A DNA stretch of 64,000 bases, taken from assembly GCA_963931925.1 (NCBI GenBank), contig OZ007569.1:25106662-25170661 (forward strand), written 5' to 3'. The notes under the pieces are model-generated. The model was not told the DNA's origin. It did not search any database and saw only the letters and a list, made by a program, of their open reading frames with translations. Shown piece by piece: positions 1-10,931 of this stretch. The DNA is from Onchidella celtica. Lineage: Eukaryota; Mollusca; Gastropoda; Systellommatophora; Onchidiidae. The position numbers and the translations under genes are program-made. Position 1 is the stretch's first letter. Each line of letters opens with the position of its first letter.

Positions 1-208
1 GCCACCTTAGCGGGTGTTTGCTCCAACTCCACTTTTTGCAAAACGAGACATTCGACTTTAAACGTTTGCGGCTTCAGTATCATGATAAGGAGTTGGACTG
101 AATCGGAAATGTGACACAACTTGATAACATGCCACAATGCATTTTAAACTAGTGTCAAAGTGTGCATTTGTTATACCTCTTCTACATACTAAAAGCTCTG
201 CAGTTTTT
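1..208 (-). repeat. Dispersed repeat family D, copy 1
   Basis: Read on the minus strand, this matches segments near 19.5, 38.75 and 58.9 kb. Shared blocks include a GAGATCTTTTAGTA-like start, a variant of TGTGGCACTTATCA, and AAAAAGTGGAGTTGGA near the 3' side. It has no coding potential. The class is unknown; it could be a SINE or a non-autonomous element. Copies are roughly 75-85% similar by eye. Confidence 0.6.
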
Positions 209-402
209 TTTTAACAAATGGAGATGAACAAACAAGAACTAAGGTCGCGAAACAGACCAAGTATTAGAGCACTGGGCATTGGATAATGCGTTTGATGTAT
301 TATTGAACCTTGGCCACTGGAAGGTTAAATGATCAGGCATCCACCGAGTCATCCATCGAGTGATAATTGCAGGTTGGAACGCTGGCTGTGAAAGGACTTG
401 GC
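209..402. other. No gene; AT-rich spacer with a family D scrap
   Basis: A short piece at about 226-249 resembles the distal end of family D (GAACAAACAAGAACTAAGGT). Nothing else is recognised here. Confidence 0.4.
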
Positions 403-1271
403 CAGCGTTTCCCAAACTTTTGGAGCAGTGGAACCTTGTTAATATGGTCGTGATTTCGAGAAACTCGGTAACAAAGTACATATTGCCGGTTCATCGCATG
501 GTGTGATTATCTGCATTTCGCCACTGCTCTCCGCTAATGCCATAATTCAGTTTTGACACATTTCAGATATATATTTTTAAAAAAAAAACAACGTTTCCTT
601 TCGTGTCATTTGGTGACTTATGCCATTATGATTCAATTGGATTAATACATTTTCCTATTGGCACATTTCTTTTTCTGTAATATTATTTGATAGTCTTCAT
701 GCTCAGGAATGCAATGAACCACCAGTTGCCTTTTTGGCATAAGTCTGACTTGCCATTATTGTTTTAGGGCAATGACGATTTTCACGACAAAGGAGATTGA
801 ACTTAGATTGAACTACGAAATATCCAACAGTGTCGAGAAGCAGTTTTAAACAAAACTGTACTCAAGGGCTGGAAAACCTCAATGAATTCACAATGAAAAC
901 TTAACAGTTCGCTGAACCCATATAAGCCTATAATAAATTGCAAAACCAGATGAATTTGTAGTCACTAAGATTCCTGCAGACGCACTTCAATCTCAGCTTC
1001 TCTGAAATGTCTCGGACAACAGAGCAAGTTTGTAGAACCTTCGCAGAAACTATGAATTTGAGTACTGAGTTTGAATTTAGAGAAAGCACGTGGTCATGAT
1101 AAGGGTGACATGGTGCTAGTATGGGGCAAGCCACTAGACAGGATGTAACAGAACGAAAGGGCTGACGGAGATCCTACCAGAAACCTTCACCAATTATCCG
1201 TGCGGAAACCAGGAACTATCCAGGATCGTGGAACCCTAGGGTTCTGCGGAACCCAGTTTTGGGAACCACTG
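403..1271 (+). mobile_element. Probable non-autonomous hAT-type element
   Basis: The left end begins CAGCGTTTCCCAAACTTTTG and the right end finishes with GTTTTGGGAACCACTG. Together they form an imperfect terminal inverted repeat of the CAGNGNTTCCCAA type typical of hAT elements. The 8-bp flanks, gacttggc and tactaagc, agree at 5 of 8 positions, as a decayed target duplication would. No transposase reading frame is present. A family C repeat lies inside at 1065-1205. The pairing of the two ends is by eye and could be coincidental. Confidence 0.5.
1065..1205 (+). repeat. Dispersed repeat family C, copy 1
   Basis: It starts with a GAGTTTGAATTTAGAGAAAG motif, then a diverged CACGTCGACACGATAACGG block, then an ACAGAAC...GGAGATCCTACCAGAAAC segment. 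The same order recurs in seven other places in this window. It is non-coding and its class is unknown. Confidence 0.55.
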
Positions 1272-1639
1272 TACTAAGCTACATGCAGGACTCACTCGTG
1301 GTTCCTAGTAGACAATGGACTAAATTTTTTTCCTTTGCAGGAAACTGGTAAAAAAATCGAAGAAAGCCGGAGTAGTTGTTGGTGAGTGTGAGTCATGATG
1401 AGACGCCACATGACTTAGTATTAGTCAGTGACTTGATTAGACAATGGGAGTGAGGGATTAGAGATCTGAACAGTGTGGTGGTCAATGACAGAGAGGAGGA
1501 CGGAGAGATAAGAAAGAGGGGTCAAGGACGTGATGGTAGTGAGACGGATGTATGAAATACAGAGGGAAAGAGAGGGGTTGGATGATAAAGAGGTAAGTTA
1601 TGCATTTCAGGATAGAGCAACCTATGGAATGTGAAAAAT
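1272..1639. other. No gene recognised
   Basis: The DNA becomes purine-rich towards the GA array that follows. No exon, RNA gene or repeat end is recognised. Confidence 0.4.
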
Positions 1640-2035
1640 CCGGAGAGGAGGGAAGAGAGAAGGAGGGAGGGAGGGAGAGGAGGGGGAGGGGGGGGGGGAG
1701 AGAGAAAGAGAGAAAAAGAGAGAGACAGACAGCGAGGGAGAGAGAGAGAGAGATGGGAGGGAGGAGAGACAAGGAGAAAGAGAGTGAACAGATAGAGAAA
1801 GAGAGACACGGAAAGAGAGAGAGAGAGAGGAGGAGGAGGAAGTGTCAGACAGAGAGAACAGAAAGAGACAGAGAAAGAGACAGACACAGGCCGGTAGGCA
1901 GGCAGGCAGGCAGACAGACAGACAGAGAAACAGAAAGACAGGAAGAAAAAACAAAAACAGTCAGACACACAGGGAAAGAGAGACAGAAGAGAAAGACAAA
2001 GAGGTAAAGAGCCACAGAGAGAGGGTGAGAGATAG
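1640..2035. repeat. Purine-rich GA/GAGA/GACA array
   Basis: This is a long, nearly pure AG stretch of (GA)n and GGGA blocks with GGCA and GACA runs at about 1890-1925. It stays open in several frames on both strands only because of its composition, so the R/E/K-rich and L/S-rich reading frames here are not credible genes. Confidence 0.9.
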
Positions 2036-2397
2036 AAAACAAAGCCGATTGTTACCTGAGTCTTTTTGTTTGAGTTGGGAGGACAAAGTCACCAATTACA
2101 AGGTGGTTCGAAAAATTGGAAGGAGGATGTTGTATGCTGGAGGGAGAGGGGAGGGGGTGGATGGGACATTAGTTCATTCATCGGGGGGAGCTTAGCCGGA
2201 GGTAACAGATGCCGTACTGCTGGAGCGGGAGGTACCTGTTCAGGTCCCGGGGAGGCAAGAACAGGTGAGGGAGGTGCAGAGAAGCGGGGGGGGGGGGGGT
2301 TGACACAGAAAAATCTAGAGAGATTACTAATCGTCGAGGGTCTCCGTGGAAAAGAGTACATAAATACAGTGGAAATCTTGCTTAGGAAAAGAAGGTA

Positions 2398-3075
2398 TAA
2401 GGAGGAAAATAATAATGATAATAAGATGGTGATGATGATAATGATGAAGAAAATTTTAATGATGGTGGTGAAGAAGAAGACGAAGAATAAGAAGAAGACG
2501 ATGATGATGGTGAAAAAATGATGATGATGTTGCTGCTGATGATGAAGAAGACGATGATGATGATGAAAAAAATGATGATGTTGTTGATGATGATGATGAA
2601 GAAGACGATGATGATGATGAAAAAATGATGATGATGTTGCTGATGATGAAGAAGAAGACGATGATGATGATGGAAAAAAATGATGATGTTGTTGATGATG
2701 ATGAAGAAGAAGACGATGATGATGATGAAAAAATGATGATGATGTTGATGATGATGAAGAAGAAGACGATGATGATGATGAAAAAAAATGATGATGTTGT
2801 TGATGATGATGATGAAGAAGAAGACGATGATGATGATGAAAAAAAAATGATGATGTTGTTGATGATGATGATGAAGAAGAAGACGATGATGATGATGAAA
2901 AAAAAATGATGATGTTGTTGATGATGATGATGAAGAAGACGATGATGATGATGAAAAAAAATGATGATGATGTTGATGATGATGAAGAAGAAGACGATGA
3001 TGATGATGAAAAAAAATGATGATGATGTTGATGATGATGAAGAAGAAGCAGAAGCAGAAGAAGAAGAAGAAGCTG
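2398..3075. repeat. GAT/GAA trinucleotide minisatellite, unit about 53-59 bp
   Basis: GAT, GAA and A-run blocks recur as a higher-order unit. The marker GACGATGATGATG occurs ten times, near 2497, 2550, 2604, 2657, 2712, 2765, 2823, 2882, 2938 and 2993, spaced 53-59 bp apart. Each unit runs GTTGATGATGAT, then GAAGAAGAC, then GATGATGATGAAAAAAA. Both strands are open (D/E/K/M-rich or H/S/F-rich), which the repeat itself explains. Confidence 0.9.
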
Positions 3076-4386
3076 TAGACATTGGTAGTGATGGCTATCG
3101 TGATGGTACTTTTTCGAAGTGGTTGCTACATAAAACAAGTCCATACTTTGTAGCAGTTTATAGTAGCAATAGCAGTAGCTGTAGTGATCGCTGTTGCTGA
3201 ATTCGCTGGGTTTTCTTACAGTTTGACAACAAAAATAATAATAGCTGTACCATGCGACAAAAAAAAAACGGACAAGACTAGGAAGATCTGGAGGGGAGTT
3301 TTAATAATAATCGTAATAAAAATAATGATAATATTGACAATAATAATAAACCCCAAAAAACGCATGACAAATGAACACGTTTGTTGGATTCGTTCCACCT
3401 AACCATCAACCCTCCCCTCCCCTCCTCCCATTTACAACAATTTAAACAAATGTAAACGGACGTAAACAGAGGGTAGATCGCACAACTCTTGGTAGTATTA
3501 CGTACGACAGTATTAGAGCTTATGATGAACGATAAAAGTTATAAAACAATACTTGCCAGTTCCAAACGGTGGTGCAATGGAGTGGAAAGGTCACCCTGAA
3601 AATGGTTATTATCATATAATCATCCACGCGTTTGTTTTTTTTTGTTTTTTTCTTTTGTTTTTTCAATGTGTGTTAGTCAGCCTGAAACTGATCCCGAGTG
3701 ACCGAAAGTTGGAATTCTTTCTAAGTTGGCCATGGTCTTCATTTAGCGTTTCGTTTCCTGGTACCCGTGATCATTGCAGTGATTCGCAAATACAAATTAT
3801 TATTACGTTTGTTTTTTGTTTTTTTTTGCGTTTTATAATCACATTAACCTTCTTTTAAAAGTATCAGTGCTGAAGTTGCTAAGGCTAACCAGGTTATCTT
3901 CTATGCACCCGGTAAGATAATGTAAAAGATTAAAGTTGTAGGGAAAGATCAACACTGCCACGTTCACTTGCTCATAAATTTCCAGCCCTACCGGGGTAAT
4001 GCTAGATAAACGTGGATAACAAAGCCACCCTGGGTGTTCGATTTCCGCCCGTTAATAACATTAAATTGCATTTTGTTTACTCTCAGAACACAAAATAATG
4101 AAAGAAAAATAAAATAAATAAAAGCGTAAAAAGTGAGGGTGGGAGAAAAATAATACTATACGAGCATCTGACTCATGACCGAGCTGGTCAGGGGCATGCA
4201 AGATTGTAACACGAGCCTAGGCATGTTATTGTTACAGAATTAAATAAGAAAAAAAGAATCTTTCTCATACTACTATGATCGTCGCAAAAAAACAACAACA
4301 ACCAAAAACAAACCAGTTCGGAGGGGTGTTTTTTATCATTGGCTCAGTTCCTTATGGGTGGATCTCTACCAAATTTTGCATGTCCA
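3076..4386. other. No gene; AT-rich DNA with short TAA and poly-T runs
   Basis: A TAA-rich patch lies at about 3300-3350 and T-rich runs at about 3630-3660 and 3805-3830. No exon, RNA gene or element end is recognised. Confidence 0.4.
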
Positions 4387-4605
4387 TCGAAAAGAGCAGG
4401 CAGCTGCCTAGGCAAAATTAAATAAAATCTATCCCTACCACTCCCTCCTCCCTCTCCACCATCCCCCCCCCCCAAAAACAAACCTGCCGACCGGCACTGC
4501 ACTGTGGCGCCGACGTGTCTGCTCCAGTTGTAGCTGGGCTGCAATGACACAAGCAAATGTCCCAAAATGAAGTATACAAAAAAGTATACAAGTATAAAAT
4601 ACACA
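4387..4605 (+). mobile_element. SINE 3' fragment, type B tail
   Basis: A 5'-truncated copy of the tRNA-headed SINE. It opens with the AAAGAGCAGG...GGGCAAAATTAAATAAA body end. A C-run then an A-run follow, and then the type B tail: CCGACCGGC, CACTGTGGCG, TGCTCCAGTTG and CTGGGCTGCAATGACACAA. The same tail ends the copies at 19.06 and 42.32 kb. Confidence 0.75.
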
Positions 4606-6010
4606 TACTATGTGTGCTTTAATGGTCAAATCATATCGTCACGGTCATTCCACAGTTGCCCAAGTCGTGTTTTGGTGTTTTTTTGAAAATCAAAGGAAAG
4701 TGTTCACTTCTAATACAGTGGCAGCTGTTGTTACGGGAGCGTAGTACCGGTATGTTACATAGACAGCTATAGCTCAACAGCGAACACACCCAAGTATTTC
4801 CTCTAAGTGACTTTGTAATTAGTCTACTCTCCCTTAACAACAGTCTAAATGGTGGTTTAGGTGGATATGGGTGTTCGTTTAAAAACTCATAAGTCAACGA
4901 AACGAAACATTGTAACTGTTGAACTGTGCAACATGAATGTCCGATTAAGGTGAGAATTTCATCTCAACACACCAAAAGAAAAAATATATGATTTAAGCTA
5001 TTGTGGAATGACGGTGACGATATAATATTATAATTATTCAAAAGTCCATCGAACAGATTGTATTTTTTTTTTCCATAAATCTATACAAAAACTGATAACA
5101 GGTGATAAATGTGAAAATGTTTTCAATTTTAAAGTTTGTGAGATCAAAAACAACAACAACAACAAAAAATACAAAAACAAAACATTAATTTCGCACTGAA
5201 TGCCAAGATTAAAACAGTTAACATGTGCGGTTTAAGCGGGTCCAATTTGTTTTGTTTCCTTCCTCCTATAGTCCAGATTTGAGGGATATCAATGATATTA
5301 TTAATTCCTTTCAAACAATGTTTCATCTTTGACGAACGTTATTTTAATAACTGCTCACAACGCCAAACGAATCCTAAAATAAGGCCAGAAAGGCGTTTGG
5401 CAGGTTTACGAGTTCCTACTTAACGCAAAACAGAATACAAAAACATCACACACGGGCACTGCACGGACAACGAAAACATCTTGAAACCGAGCCGAAACCG
5501 TTTCACAGGGAAAATCATTTGTCAACTGAAAGGAAACATTAAACAAAAAACCGAAAACTAAATATTACTTTAATAAATTTGACATCTCACAATCCAAAAG
5601 AGTCTTAGCAAAATCTGTCAAATGGCGCCTACCAAGGTTTGGTAACTGTCAATACACACGCGCCGCATTTCCGAGGTTATGGCCCTTTTGCTGTACAGAC
5701 AAGCGTCTCGCTCGCTCACTCATTCAATTTCAAACCGAGGCGGCATGATGTACAATTTTGTACACGCAGGCCTTTATTAGCTTGAAATAGCACCTGCCAA
5801 TCTCCCGCCAGGCGAAATATGAGCATTTCGCGAGTGTAAAAATCTCAGTTGCGCTTATAAAGAATAAATTAAAGTTGTTGTTTTTTTTTAACGGTGTTTT
5901 GCGGAGATGGTTTGGTGTTTCTGCCAAAGGTTTTTTACGCAATGAAGGTGTGGGAATATTAATTAGCGGTTAAAAAAATTAATTGATACCCTCCTTCCCA
6001 GTTTCACACT
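4606..6010. other. No gene recognised
   Basis: AT-rich DNA without a credible reading frame, repeat family or RNA gene that I can identify. Confidence 0.4.
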
Positions 6011-6128
6011 CGCAAGCGGGAGGGGGAGAAAGACAGAGAGCAGGAGAGAGAAAAGGAGAGGGAGGCAGAGAAAAGGAGAAGGAGAGAGAGAGAGAGAGAG
6101 GGAGAGAGAGAGAGAGGGAGAGGGTGAA

Positions 6129-6171
<43 letters not shown>

Positions 6172-6223
6172 GAGGGAGAGAGTGGGTGAGAGAGAATGAG
6201 TGAGTGAATGAGTGAGTGAGTGA

Positions 6224-6289
<66 letters not shown>
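6011..6289. repeat. GA microsatellite with GAGT interruptions
   Basis: Two long (GA)n runs flank a GAGTGAGTGAAT block at about 6195-6228. The E/R-rich and L/S-rich reading frames over it are products of the repeat. Confidence 0.9.
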
Positions 6290-6290
<1 letters not shown>

Positions 6291-6675
6291 TTCTTTGGGT
6301 GGGAGGGGGTATCACAACTCGTGAAGCATTACTATGTGAAACCTCGAACAACTTTTACGTTGTTTATCAACATACATATCATATATTTATATGTAAATTT
6401 ATTTGCCGTTATCGCTTGGAAATTCCAAACTGAATTCGACCGACCACATTTCAAAATCTCATATACGTTAATTTGCAAATCGGTTGGCATCAATTTTCAA
6501 CGCACTTTTTTTTCATGTCAACTGTTCCAACATCTCACCGCTACGCATTTTACTGAAGTGAAAATTTCGCAAATGCATTTCAATTAAAATTTTCGATAAA
6601 TGCTGTTGTAACTTTTTTGTCCGTACTCTGACTGGTTATTTTAATGTACATGTCGTACCATCGCCACATTTTAGA

Positions 6676-7015
6676 TCATCTGCTGACACTAAAATGTTTA
6701 AAATTCCTGAGATGTCCCTTAAGACCATGGGTGAAAAATCTTTTTCGTACCAATGTCCTCAGGTTTGGAATTCTCTGCCTCCGACTCTGAGAGAGACTGA
6801 AAATTTTATGACATTTAAACATCGGCTGAAGAGTCATCGTTTTTACACTCGGAATGTCCATTTTTTGTTTCCCCCCGAGTATGCCCGTGTATTGTGTGTG
6901 TGATGTATATGATATGAATGTTGTAAAGTGCTTATAGCCTGATTGTTAACGGGATGAAGTGCTATATAAATGCTATGTATTATTATGGTTAATTTTATTA
7001 TTATTATTATTATAA
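6676..7015 (+). mobile_element. LINE 3' end, CR1/L2-like (family a)
   Basis: A 5'-truncated non-LTR retrotransposon copy. The 6694-6903 frame encodes the extreme C-terminus of a LINE reverse-transcriptase protein, with the recognisable PQVWNSLPPTLRE block followed by a TFKHRLKSHRF-type end. A 3' UTR follows (AAAGTGCTTATAGCC...GTGCTATATAAATGCTATG) and then ATT-rich repeats. An opposite-strand copy of the same family lies at 38917-39253. Clade assignment is by memory of the WNSLP motif. Confidence 0.75.
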
Positions 7016-7151
7016 CAAGCCTCTAGTCCTATGAGGAAAGGGTAAGAGAATGAGTGTTTGACTCCCCGCCAATAACTTTTTCCGGGTGAGGTGGGGTGCT
7101 TGCGGCGTTTAGTTGCACGGGAGGGCAGGGCAGGGCAGATGGGAAAACTGT

Positions 7152-7189
7152 GTGTGTGTGGGTGTGTGTGTGTGTGTGTGTGTGTGGTT
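7152..7189. repeat. GT microsatellite
   Basis: A short run of TG dinucleotides with one GGG interruption. Confidence 0.85.
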
Positions 7190-7379
7190 GGAGAAGGGGG
7201 GATAAGGGGCCACCCATAAAGTACGTATGCTGGATTTGGCATTCTTTTTTTGACTCCCCGCCCTCATTTTTGTGTATTTTGTGTACGCTTTTCAACCCTT
7301 GACTTCAGCGTCCCCTCCTCCCCCCTCCCCTCCCCCCCTCCACCCCAGCCCCCGTTTTTTTTTTTTTTTGGGTATTTTT

Positions 7380-7655
7380 CACCAGTGTACGGCCATGAGA
7401 ATGGTAAAGGTCCACGACAAGATCTAAATGTTCTAAGATAATGAATAGCATAAACAACTGTATGGACTATTTTATTGTTTCATTACAAACATGACTTTTA
7501 CATAATCCAACGAGTTACTTTGCTGGGCAAAGATGCATAAAATCGAATTTATAAATTCAAATTCATTACCATTATTGAAAAGCCCATGTACTCTCCCCAA
7601 AAACCCTTGCCCCCGAGTACGCTTTTTGTACGCTGGGGGCAATGCCCCCTCCTTG
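7380..7655. repeat. Dispersed repeat family F, candidate copy
   Basis: It shares layout and scattered blocks with segments at about 16.08-16.64, 31.40-31.79 and 44.98-45.24 kb. The common elements are AATGGTAAAGGTCCA-like starts, an AT-rich middle, a C-rich block, and TACGTACTTTATGGATG-like ends in some copies. The relationship is loose and was judged by eye. Confidence 0.35.
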
Positions 7656-7790
7656 TGGTTGGTGGGCGCATCAGATAGGGTCTCCCTCGGTTATATTCTG
7701 TCTATAGATCGTCTTGCTTCTTCCCAACGTAATGTGACCGCCATCGTGTCCAGGCGCTTTCTCTAAACTCAAACTCAAACGCAGACCGCC
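7655..7790 (-). repeat. Dispersed repeat family C, copy 2
   Basis: On the minus strand it reads GTTTGAGTTTGAGTTTAGAG, then GACACGATGGCGGTCACATT, then AAGCAAGACGATC, ACAGAATATAAC and a GAGACCCTA block. The order is the same as in the other family C copies. Confidence 0.6.
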
Positions 7791-8214
7791 CTACCCCTCT
7801 TCCGAAGGTACCGACTTTAGAGATGGCCTCAAGGTGACCTGCAGTAGCAAAGAGATGTCCCCAAGTCTGCCCTACTTAAGCTTTGAGCGCATTTACCGCC
7901 GTGTACTCGTACGTGACTCACAACACCAACACTGTGACTGTGAGCCTGCGGTGACAGGTGGTGCTCAGGGCGGCACAGGGTCAAGGTCACTGACTATTCC
8001 ATTCGTCCAGGCTGCAGATTATTATCATTTAACTAGGTCAAACTTATCCTCATGTTGGAAAGAGGCTCAAGTGGGAATTTCCCACACACCGTGATCACGT
8101 TTATAAATATTGATGAACCGATAACTTCAGTGTTTGCAAAAAATGGTCAGGCTCTGTCAAATATCCTTGCAATACACGTATATTGTGAGGGTGTATGTAT
8201 GTGTTTGTATTTGT
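7791..8214. other. No gene recognised
   Basis: Mixed-composition DNA. No repeat family or exon is recognised. Confidence 0.4.
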
Positions 8215-8405
8215 GAGACAGAGAGAAAGGGGGGGGGGGGTGGAGAAACAGACACAAAGAGACAGGAAGAGAGAGAAGAAGACAGAGAGAAAAGGAGACA
8301 GAGAGAGAAGGAGATAGATAGACATATATAGTGAGAGAGAGGGGGGTAACAGACAGAGTCTGACAGAGAGATGGAGAGAGACAGAGAGAGTTAATACACA
8401 AACAC

Positions 8406-8439
<34 letters not shown>

Positions 8440-8470
8440 GGGGACGCGGAGAGAGGGAGAGAGAAAGAGC
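8215..8470. repeat. GA/GACA purine array with a short TA run
   Basis: Irregular AG-rich repeats with an (AT)n run at about 8407-8423. The reading frames across it are compositional. Confidence 0.85.
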
Positions 8471-10442
8471 GAGCGCACTAGTACACAAGCGTGTTCCAGG
8501 CAACACAGCAAACAATAAGACTGAAACAAAACATTCACACCACACTCAAATTTACAAGACAAAAACCGCAGCTTTTTAACATCTCCCATATGCCGTGGAC
8601 ACACTTTTTTTCCCATCTCTCTTAGATGTCACCAAAGAAAAACTAACAATAATAGCAGTGAATATTTAGTACTGCTGCACTTTTTGTTTCTTGACTGCAA
8701 CGACAGAACCGCCAAAAAGCAAAGACACAGCGTGTCTTGACAAAACCGCTAAAAATGTAAATTATACAGCTGGGAAGCAAGAAAGGAGACGCAGTAAGAT
8801 AAACGTGAAATGAAATCGGAACAGGAAAAAGTTATTATGATAAAATATAGAGATAAAACGGAACTTAAGCATTTTAGGCGAGGTGTAAAGCCCGTTCCCA
8901 AACTTTTACTTAGTCCAACCTGTTAATTTTCATTTCTGTCCACGTTTATCATTTTACATTTTTCTCATAGAAAAATACATGTCGTATACGTGTATATATA
9001 CAATGTGATATTATACCATTGTTAGAGACGTATTATGCCAGTTTTCTTTCTTTTTGATGGTCCATAATTTTAATATATTTCTAATTATTTTGGTGTTTTT
9101 TCAACGATTGTATAAAATGAAATTTTTACCTCCACAGGCTTTTGCTGAATATCCTTTTAGTTGTACACTGTACCATTTTATGTACATTACCTCTAGTTTT
9201 TATTGTATACTCTATTTGTTTCCTCAACGGAATTTACAAGTTATATTAGTGAGATTTACAGGAAATCAATTCCAAGGTCAAAATTCAACCCTTATTATTT
9301 TTAGGGTAGGTCTATTTTGTCCTTCATTATTCGTTATGATAAAACTATCATATTCTGAACCACTTGGTGGCATTTTGCATGGGTTTTGCGTCTTTTTCAT
9401 TGGATACAAAAATCTGTATTCGATTTTGCTGGACAAAAATGCAGAGCCGGAATAAGGCCTTTAGAGGCCCTAAGCAATTAAAAGATTTTAGTGCTGCGAC
9501 ATACTGTATAATAATTCAAAATATAACCAAAAATTGTGCAGGGCATCTGTTTGAAACATTTAAGATACACGTACACACACACAAAAAGCGACTCTTATAC
9601 GCCAGCAAATGCTATAATTGTTTCATTAATTGTGTGCGTGTAGAGGGGAGGGCAATTTGTGGACTTTGGGTCAGCTGCATCATTTGAAGTTCTGCACCAT
9701 ATGGTCCATGGTAAATCCGGCAAATGGAACATTTCTGTGGTGCTCCCGTTCCTTTGATGCCCCAAGCACGTGTTTATTTTGCTTAATGGTTAATCCAGCC
9801 CTGCAAAAATGAATAAAACAGAACTTTTTAATTTATTGCATTATCAAAGTCGAACGCACTCTCGCCAGCCCCCCCCCCCCCCCATGTGCCCTTCTCATTC
9901 GTAGCCCCCCCCCCCCCGCCTCTTGTACTAACCATACGGATGGCCCCTTATAGTTTAACAAAAAAACAGGAATGGGGTTTCAAATAAGTAAATAAATAAA
10001 TAAACTAGCTGAGTACCCGTTCGATGAACAGGTTTGTGCAGTTTTTTATGTTTTGTGTAAAACTTACGTCGCCTGTAAACTAAGAAAGGCATTAATGCTG
10101 CATAGATAGCTTACAAAGGAATAAGAACAAAAGCCGAGATGCTTAGGGTCATCTCCAAAACTCAGCGATAGGAGTGGTGCAGTGGTGCGCATCGAAAATT
10201 TTCAGGAAGTGATGATGTCATAGAAACCTACAGCATGTCAATGAGCCTAGTGAAAATTGGGGAAACAATAAATTTCCAATAAAAAAAAACTACACCGATT
10301 TGAGACTTCTATTAAAAACTGTGCACCCGTACATCCATTCTGATGCACCATATAAAATTTGAAGTCTGATTGTTGAGTGGTTCAGAAGCCTTTTGCAACG
10401 AAAAATCTCAAGTCCACAAATATATAATAGAATAGATTATTC
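8471..10442. other. No gene; AT-rich spacer with poly-C tracts and a possible family G remnant
   Basis: Two poly-C tracts lie at about 9869-9920. At about 10005 the motif AACTAGCTGAGTACCCG starts a segment resembling the family G start near 18.72 and 33.92 kb. No exon is recognised. Confidence 0.4.
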
Positions 10443-10452
10443 ATTCGGTGGT
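10443..10452 (+). repeat. Target-site duplication of the 10.45-kb SINE (left)
   Basis: ATTCGGTGGT is repeated exactly at 10922-10931, flanking the SINE. Confidence 0.75.
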
Positions 10453-10921
10453 CAAGGTGGTCTAGAGGCAAGGTGCTCGCCTCTCATGCCAAGGGTCCCG
10501 GGTTCTAAACCCGGGCAGTGCAGGCATGTTGGAAAGTGGATTTTTCTCATATTTTCAAGTCCCTGGTCCTATTGGGGGGTAGGATCGAGTAGTTCTTGGA
10601 AATTGGATTTTTCTCATATTTTCAAGTCCCTGGTCCTATTGGGGGGTAGGATCGAGTACCTAGTCTTCTCGGATAAGGACGAAAAAATTCGGAGGGCCCG
10701 TGTGCACGTTGCGCACGTTAAAGATACCTTGGCAGTTGGAAATCGTAAAGAGCAGGCCGAAAGGCCGCTGCCCGGGCAAAATTGAAATTAATAGATTAAA
10801 AATTTATCCATATCATCTCCCCCCCCCCCCCTCCCCCGCCAGAACAAGAAATAATAAAACAAGTAAAGTGAGGTGTAAATGCCAAGGGCAGCGAACCTCC
10901 TAAAATAAAGACCTCAAATGA
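10453..10921 (+). mobile_element. tRNA-derived SINE, type A tail, full length
   Basis: The head has a pol III A box (TGGTCTAGAGG) and a B-box-like GGTTCTAAACC. The body follows (GGATAAGGACGAAAAAATTC, GTGCACGTTGCGCACGTTAA, CTTGGCAGTTGGAAATCG), then the type A tail AGTGAGGTGTAAATGCCAAG...AGCGAACCTCC. A 67-bp segment is tandemly duplicated at 10529-10595 and 10596-10662. The element is bounded by the 10-bp duplication ATTCGGTGGT. The body recalls conserved SINE core domains of marine invertebrates; that part is from memory. Confidence 0.85.
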
Positions 10922-10931
10922 ATTCGGTGGT
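10922..10931 (+). repeat. Target-site duplication of the 10.45-kb SINE (right)
   Basis: Exact copy of 10443-10452. Confidence 0.75.

Noticed and set aside
1522..2042. Overlapping L/S-rich and R/E-rich frames
   Set aside because: Simple translations of the GA array; the same happens at 6.0, 8.3, 27.8, 30.3 and 32.5 kb.
2089..3144. 351-codon minus-strand frame rich in His/Ser/Phe/Ile over the GAT/GAA array, and D/E/K/M-rich frames on the plus strand
   Set aside because: Fully explained by trinucleotide repeats. A-run length changes between units shift the frame, and no non-repeat domain is present.
10453..10530. tRNA gene
   Set aside because: Has A and B boxes but no complete cloverleaf, and it is followed by the SINE body; all such heads in the window belong to SINE copies.
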